From contig NC_045147.1 in NCBI RefSeq assembly GCF_008831285.2, positions 9,704,334 to 9,768,333 of the forward strand: a DNA stretch of 64,000 nt, read 5' to 3'. Position numbers and translations under genes: made by a program. This document shows positions 59,641 through 64,000 of the stretch, piece after piece. The stretch is from Nymphaea colorata (Eukaryota; Streptophyta; Magnoliopsida; Nymphaeales; Nymphaeaceae). The notes beneath the pieces were generated by a model. It saw only the letters and a program-made list of their open reading frames with translations. It was not told the DNA's origin and did not search any database. Within the stretch, counting starts at the first letter, position 1; every line of letters begins with the position of its first letter.

Positions 59641-60640
59641 CAACTTGACAACTTTTGGAGCAGTTGATTAAATGGCTTACTTCCAAGGGCCAAATTGACG
59701 ATAAATCACTAAATTGTTTGCATCCTGCATTGTAAGTTGTGTAATTCCTTTAGAGTGGTTAGAGATGTCATGTCAGTGATGACATTGGTCTTGGTGGGTT
59801 CTACTTCAATGCCTTGTTGGCTCACCATGTATTTTATGAGTTTTCCTGGTTCGATATGGAACACCCATTCTTAGGGATTTAATCTCAACTTCTATTGAAG
59901 CAACTTATCAAAAAGTTGAGTCAAAACCTCAATATGATCCTAACATATCTTGGACTTGATGAGGATATCATCTACATATGCATCTATGAACATGTGCATC
60001 TTATCATGAAATATAGTTGTCATCGCTCTTTAATATGTTGCTCTGCATTCTTCAATCTGAATTGCATCACTGTATAGTAGAAAATAGTCCAAGGAGTGGT
60101 GAATATTTTCTTGGGTTGATCTTTAGGAGCTAACTTGATCTAATTGTAGTAGAAATAACCATCCATGAAAGAGAACATGGCATGGCTTGTTGTGCTGTCA
60201 ACCAGTACATTGATATTGGGTAAAGGGTAATCATCCTTGGGCATGGCATTGTTTAGATTTTGAAAATCAATGCAGATCTAAACTTCCCTATTTTTCTTAG
60301 GCACCATTTTATTGGCAAGCCATTCAGGTAAATTGATGGTTCTGATAAACTTTGCATGAGTAGATCTTGCAATCCCTCTTTGACCTTATCTTCAACTTGT
60401 GGGTCCAGCTTCCTCAGTTTCTGCATGACTGGACAACTCCTTGGTTTGATAATTAGCATGTGCTCCATTAGCTGTGGATCCAATCCTAGCATGTCTTCAT
60501 ATATCCATGCAAGAACTTCTTTGTATCTTTTAAGAAATCGAATCAGTTTTTCCTCTTCTTCTAGACCCAAGTTGACACTAGCTTGTATCATCTTGTGATC
60601 TTTTGTGGTTCCAATATGCACTTCCTTGGTTGGGTCATCT
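59641..60640 (-). pseudogene. Tat-lineage reverse transcriptase
   Basis: The N-terminal part is an open frame (60253-60621) with FLKRYKEVLAWIYEDMLGLD and LRKLDPQVEDKVKEGLQDLL, the Tat sequence just before the palm. The polymerase motif C, YVDDILIKSK, is intact, with YVDD at 59967-59978. Segments NPRKYSPLLG, IYRQFGPWK-like residues and KLEWDPQC follow in other frames near 59640-59760. Frames shift several times between them. It would copy element RNA into DNA; the motif is preserved but the gene is not readable. Confidence 0.88.
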
Positions 60641-61568
60641 TGTGATCTCTTTGTAGTTGAACCAAATCTGTAGGATCAAACTTTGGTTCTACTGGTTGCA
60701 TTTGTTGGCCTAGTTCTACTTATGGAACTGGTTCTTCTATTTCTTGACCTCACATGTATGTATATTCTTCTACTGTTTGAATTTGAGGTTAATGACTAGC
60801 TTGTGCCTAGGTTTGAATGCACCTTGATCCTATAAAATGTGATGAGAGGAAAATAAACTGAATGTGCATTAAGTGTGCATAGTGAGACAAATCATTAGAA
60901 AGAGAGAAGACAGAGAGGCACATGGATATGAGCAAAACTTGAATTTTATTGATAAACTTTGGACTGTTCATTGGCTTTTCCCTTGTAGGCTCTCTTCTAG
61001 CCAAGACTTACAGTTCCTTTGTGCTTGCCTTCTCTACTGATTCATTTGATGATGCCATCTTCATTAGTCCTTAAGCCTATGCATGACTTGTAGCCCATCC
61101 TAATCATCAGATGAAGCCCTTTTAGCAGGTCTACAAATTGATCATGCAGAGGATTATCTTTGATGGCTATCTCATGGATTTGACCTCCAAGCTTGTGAAA
61201 AGTTGGACCTTTCCATTCCATCTTGTTGACTTGCTCCCTAATCTAAGATTCATTCATGCCCAAATAGTCAAGGCTGTCTTTTAGATATACCTTGTTAGGG
61301 TGCTGAACAATCGTTATTTCAATTGTGTATGTTGGGCGACGTATTGGGGAGCCTCTCCTCAAGATTTAAGACTGTTGCAATGATACCCCAGTGACTCCAT
61401 TTGATGCATTGATGTAAGGTGAATGGCATGATGTTTGCCTCATGGATCCATCACCTCCTAAGTAGTAATTGCAGGATGGTGGCACATCCATCACATAAAG
61501 GAGGACCGAATGAATAGTAAATTTATATGCAAGTCTAAGTATATTTTTCCTTTTACTGTCCTCCTGCT
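60641..61568 (-). pseudogene. Tat-lineage linker between protease and RT (degraded)
   Basis: This lies in the expected spacer between protease and RT. A frame at 60807-61004 is short and unremarkable. I cannot assign residues to a domain. Confidence 0.45.
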
Positions 61569-61900
61569 CTAGTCAAAGCCATAAATGGTAATATCGTCTA
61601 GTATGTAATGATCATTCTTGAGACCCAAGGGTTTCGTGGTTATCTCCGTGCATATATTCAAACAATTCCTTCCATCTATCATTACATGTGGGATGTTCAT
61701 GCTGCAAGTTCTTAGCAAAATATAAAGTGCATTGTTATGGAATTGATGATGCTTCAACAGATCATCAACTGAAAATGTAATTGGAGTGTTCACCATGATT
61801 GAGTTTATGGTCAGTGCCAATGTTTTTGAAGGGGTACTAGATTTGTCTTTGATTTTTCTGAGCACTTCCTCCATAGGAGTACTATGTACGATAGAAGCAT
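61569..61900 (-). pseudogene. Tat-lineage aspartic protease
   Basis: The frame 61569-61874 holds ITFSVDDLLKHHQFHNNALY followed by IPHVMIDGRNCLNICTEITT. This is the Tat-type protease entry, where the active site normally reads I-D-N/S-G-S-A-x-N-x-C. The catalytic Asp is present but the following residues are changed (DGRN). A further conserved patch on the element strand below 61569 is not clear. It would cleave the gag-pol polyprotein. Confidence 0.7.
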
Positions 61901-64000
61901 TGATGAGGTCTAGAACACAAATATTTAGTGGGATGTTAAAGACCTATTGAGCTGCTCTTTCTTCCACTGCTTGGAAAGATACTGGCTGATTTTAAATTTT
62001 CTCTTCTCTTTTAATCCACTATTGAGACACCTTGAGATAAGGCTTGGTATCTTCAGGTGTAGATTAAATTCTTATAACCATGGTTTTCTTGTTGATGACA
62101 TGAATAAAATACAACAGCTTTTACATAGATCCATCATCCAAGGCCATTACAATCATTTCTTCTTGTGTGTAGGGTCTTATATGATCATGTGGATAGAAAG
62201 GCATTTCATCCATTGCTCCTGTGTCCTTACCAACGTTTCTGAATGTATCCTTGAGGACTTCAGGAGTGGCATCATCGACCAACATATTTTTGTCAATATA
62301 GTCTTGAATAATATTTCTGACTAGTATGTATCCTTCAATGTCATGGCTGAAAGCATGGTAAAAATTTGTAGTATTGATCTTTCCTTTTCCCCTTCATTTT
62401 TTAGGGATCTAAAACACATGGCAAATGGTAGAGTAGTTCTGTTAGGAGATACTCTAGAATTTTCTTCTTTTTTCTGTAAATGAGTAAATTTCATGTGTCG
62501 CATCCAAGTAGGACTTTTATCATTGTTGTGTTGGACTATAGTGTTTACTTACCGCCTCCCTTGCTGATTTGGCTAGATAGATTGCACATTCACTAATTTA
62601 TTGTCTACAAAGCAAACATGCACCTGAGTTTACTTGCTTTCTTGTAATAATCTTTTTTATTGTTGCTGCTGCAATGTCCCTCATTGCACAGAGATAGCCA
62701 TTTCTTATGGTTGTCTCTATACATTCAGCCTTTTTAGTGAGATCATAGAAATTCTAGTACTAATGTTGTCTATGTTAGTGGTGGATATGTTATTGAAAAC
62801 CCCCAATGATCATGTAGTTTTAGACTTGACATCCACCACCTTTTGATACATTCTTTGGCAGTCTCTCTCAACTGCTAGTGGAGGTTGATAAGGTTGTCGA
62901 TGGTCCACACCATAGAGAGATTGTACACATATTTCTTGATGAAGGCATTGTCCACATCATCAAAATCTCCCATCTGGGTTGGGTCAATGGTTCCAAAGTA
63001 CCACTATGCTACCTTACCTTCTACACTTGGAAGAAAATAAATGAATACTGCCTTGTTCTGATCGCGGAATTTCTTACATTCAACAAAGAAAAATAGACAA
63101 ATGAGCATGTGGGTTTTCTGTTCCCTTGAATTTTTAGAATTTCTTCCGAAGTACATCAAGATTCTCATCATCTAGTCCTTTACAGAAATCTCGTATAGAG
63201 TAATTAACTTTTTTCCTTGCTCTAGATCTGACTGATTGTCTTTTCCACTTCTTCTATACAAGACTGAATTGGACTTGTAATACAACCATTAGAGGTTTCA
63301 GGTTTTGTGGCCTTAGTGTAACGTTCATGTTTCTTGTGACCAGATTCAGTTGCTACTTCTTGGCTCATCATTTGCTGGATCATCTTTTGAAGGACCAGCA
63401 TAAATGTAGAATGCATTTGAGGACGGTCCTCCATTTCTTTGGAGTCCCACGCTTTCTCTTTTATGCACCTTGTGATCTCATGTAAGGAGCCATAGAAAAT
63501 CTTGTCACATTTTCAACAGAAAGAGACATGGTAGCTTAGAAAAGGAATGTGAAAATAACATGGTTTTGAAAAGAAGAGAAGAAAAGACATGTATTTATTG
63601 GCAGATTGGAGGAAAGATGAAATTAAATGTCATTACTAAATATTGTTCAAGACGATGATTCAATGACAATATGGCCTCTAGAAGTAGTTGCTTCCCCATA
63701 TATAGAATTCCCAATCGTTATAGAGGGCCAGCCTATTTTGGCTAGCTGCAAATACCCTCCCATGCTTCACTATCAACATCGTAGTCCACGATTGTGCTTA
63801 AGCCTCCTTTGATCATATAGAAATCCATCTGCCACCTATAAAACCTGTTATGACAAATAATGGGCTTATTAGAAGAATGTTTGTCCTCCTTCCTCTTGAA
63901 GAAATCCCAGACCATGTGCTCCTCCACTAACTCGTCTATCATCTTTTGTATTCATGGAGTGATAAGAAATTGTTGCTAGTGAATCTAAAAACTCGCCCAT
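61901..64000 (-). pseudogene. Tat-lineage gag, running off the window
   Basis: The minus strand shows FKGTENPHAHL near 63100, VEGKVA-stop-WYFGTIDPTQMGDFDDV near 62950-63010 and AFIKKYVYNLSM near 62930. This is the order of the retrotransposon gag core, in which F-x-G-T-x-x-P-x-x-H and a WF..LDP..DF patch are diagnostic. The tryptophan patch is preceded by a stop. 61901-62850 would hold the gag C-terminus, but no zinc knuckle is visible. The N-terminus and 5' LTR lie to the right of the window. Confidence 0.75.

Overview
The window is repeat-dense flowering-plant nuclear DNA, and I see no intact host gene in it. The signs are plant-type Ty3/gypsy chromovirus and Tat-lineage elements, Ty1/copia elements primed by initiator tRNA-Met, an L1-type LINE, CACTA-like fragments, long AT-rich spacers and (GA)n microsatellites. 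The species cannot be told from the sequence.

Layout. 1-14.3 kb: two diverged tandem copies of a non-coding segment, with matching blocks at 1041-1320 / 11881-12220 and at 9783-11245 / 13620-14305. The first copy was later hit by a chromovirus on the minus strand (4225-9701, TSD aaaac) and by a related LTR that survives as a solo LTR (10269-10977, TSD tgagt). A further copy of that LTR enters at the left edge (1-692). 14.3-19.6 kb: unclassified AT-rich spacer with microsatellites. 20.0-30.2 kb: a decayed L1-type LINE on the minus strand, split by a copia element (22439-28228, TSD tctcc). That copia element has lost the integrase core and shows GC-rich minisatellite DNA where gag should be. 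30.2-44.5 kb: AT-rich, word-repetitive DNA with a 3' remnant of another copia element (34630-35325). 44.56-47.90 kb: a third copia element (TSD caaac), internally deleted, with a CACTA-like insertion in its 5' LTR. 49.1-49.35 kb: a fold-back minisatellite. About 50 kb to the right edge: a Tat-lineage Ty3/gypsy element on the minus strand. Its order, read on that strand, is gag, protease, RT, RNase H, integrase (stop at 57385), then a tandem-repeat 3' UTR (57120 down to about 54380), then a probable LTR that I could not bound.

How the parts relate. Nearly everything coding belongs to retroelements, and all of it is broken by stops, frameshifts or deletions. The order of events is readable: the segment duplicated, then the chromovirus and the solo-LTR parent inserted into one copy only; the LINE inserted before the copia element that splits it; the third copia element inserted before its LTR took the CACTA-like piece. 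Many lesions in the chromovirus are C:G to T:A changes, as expected for an element that was long methylated and silenced. I found no CRISPR array, no tRNA or rRNA gene and no recognisable new enzymatic system. The unusual parts are structural: the Tat 3'-UTR minisatellite, the gag region of the copia element, the fold-back minisatellite, and the duplicated segment with a possible small secreted-protein exon.
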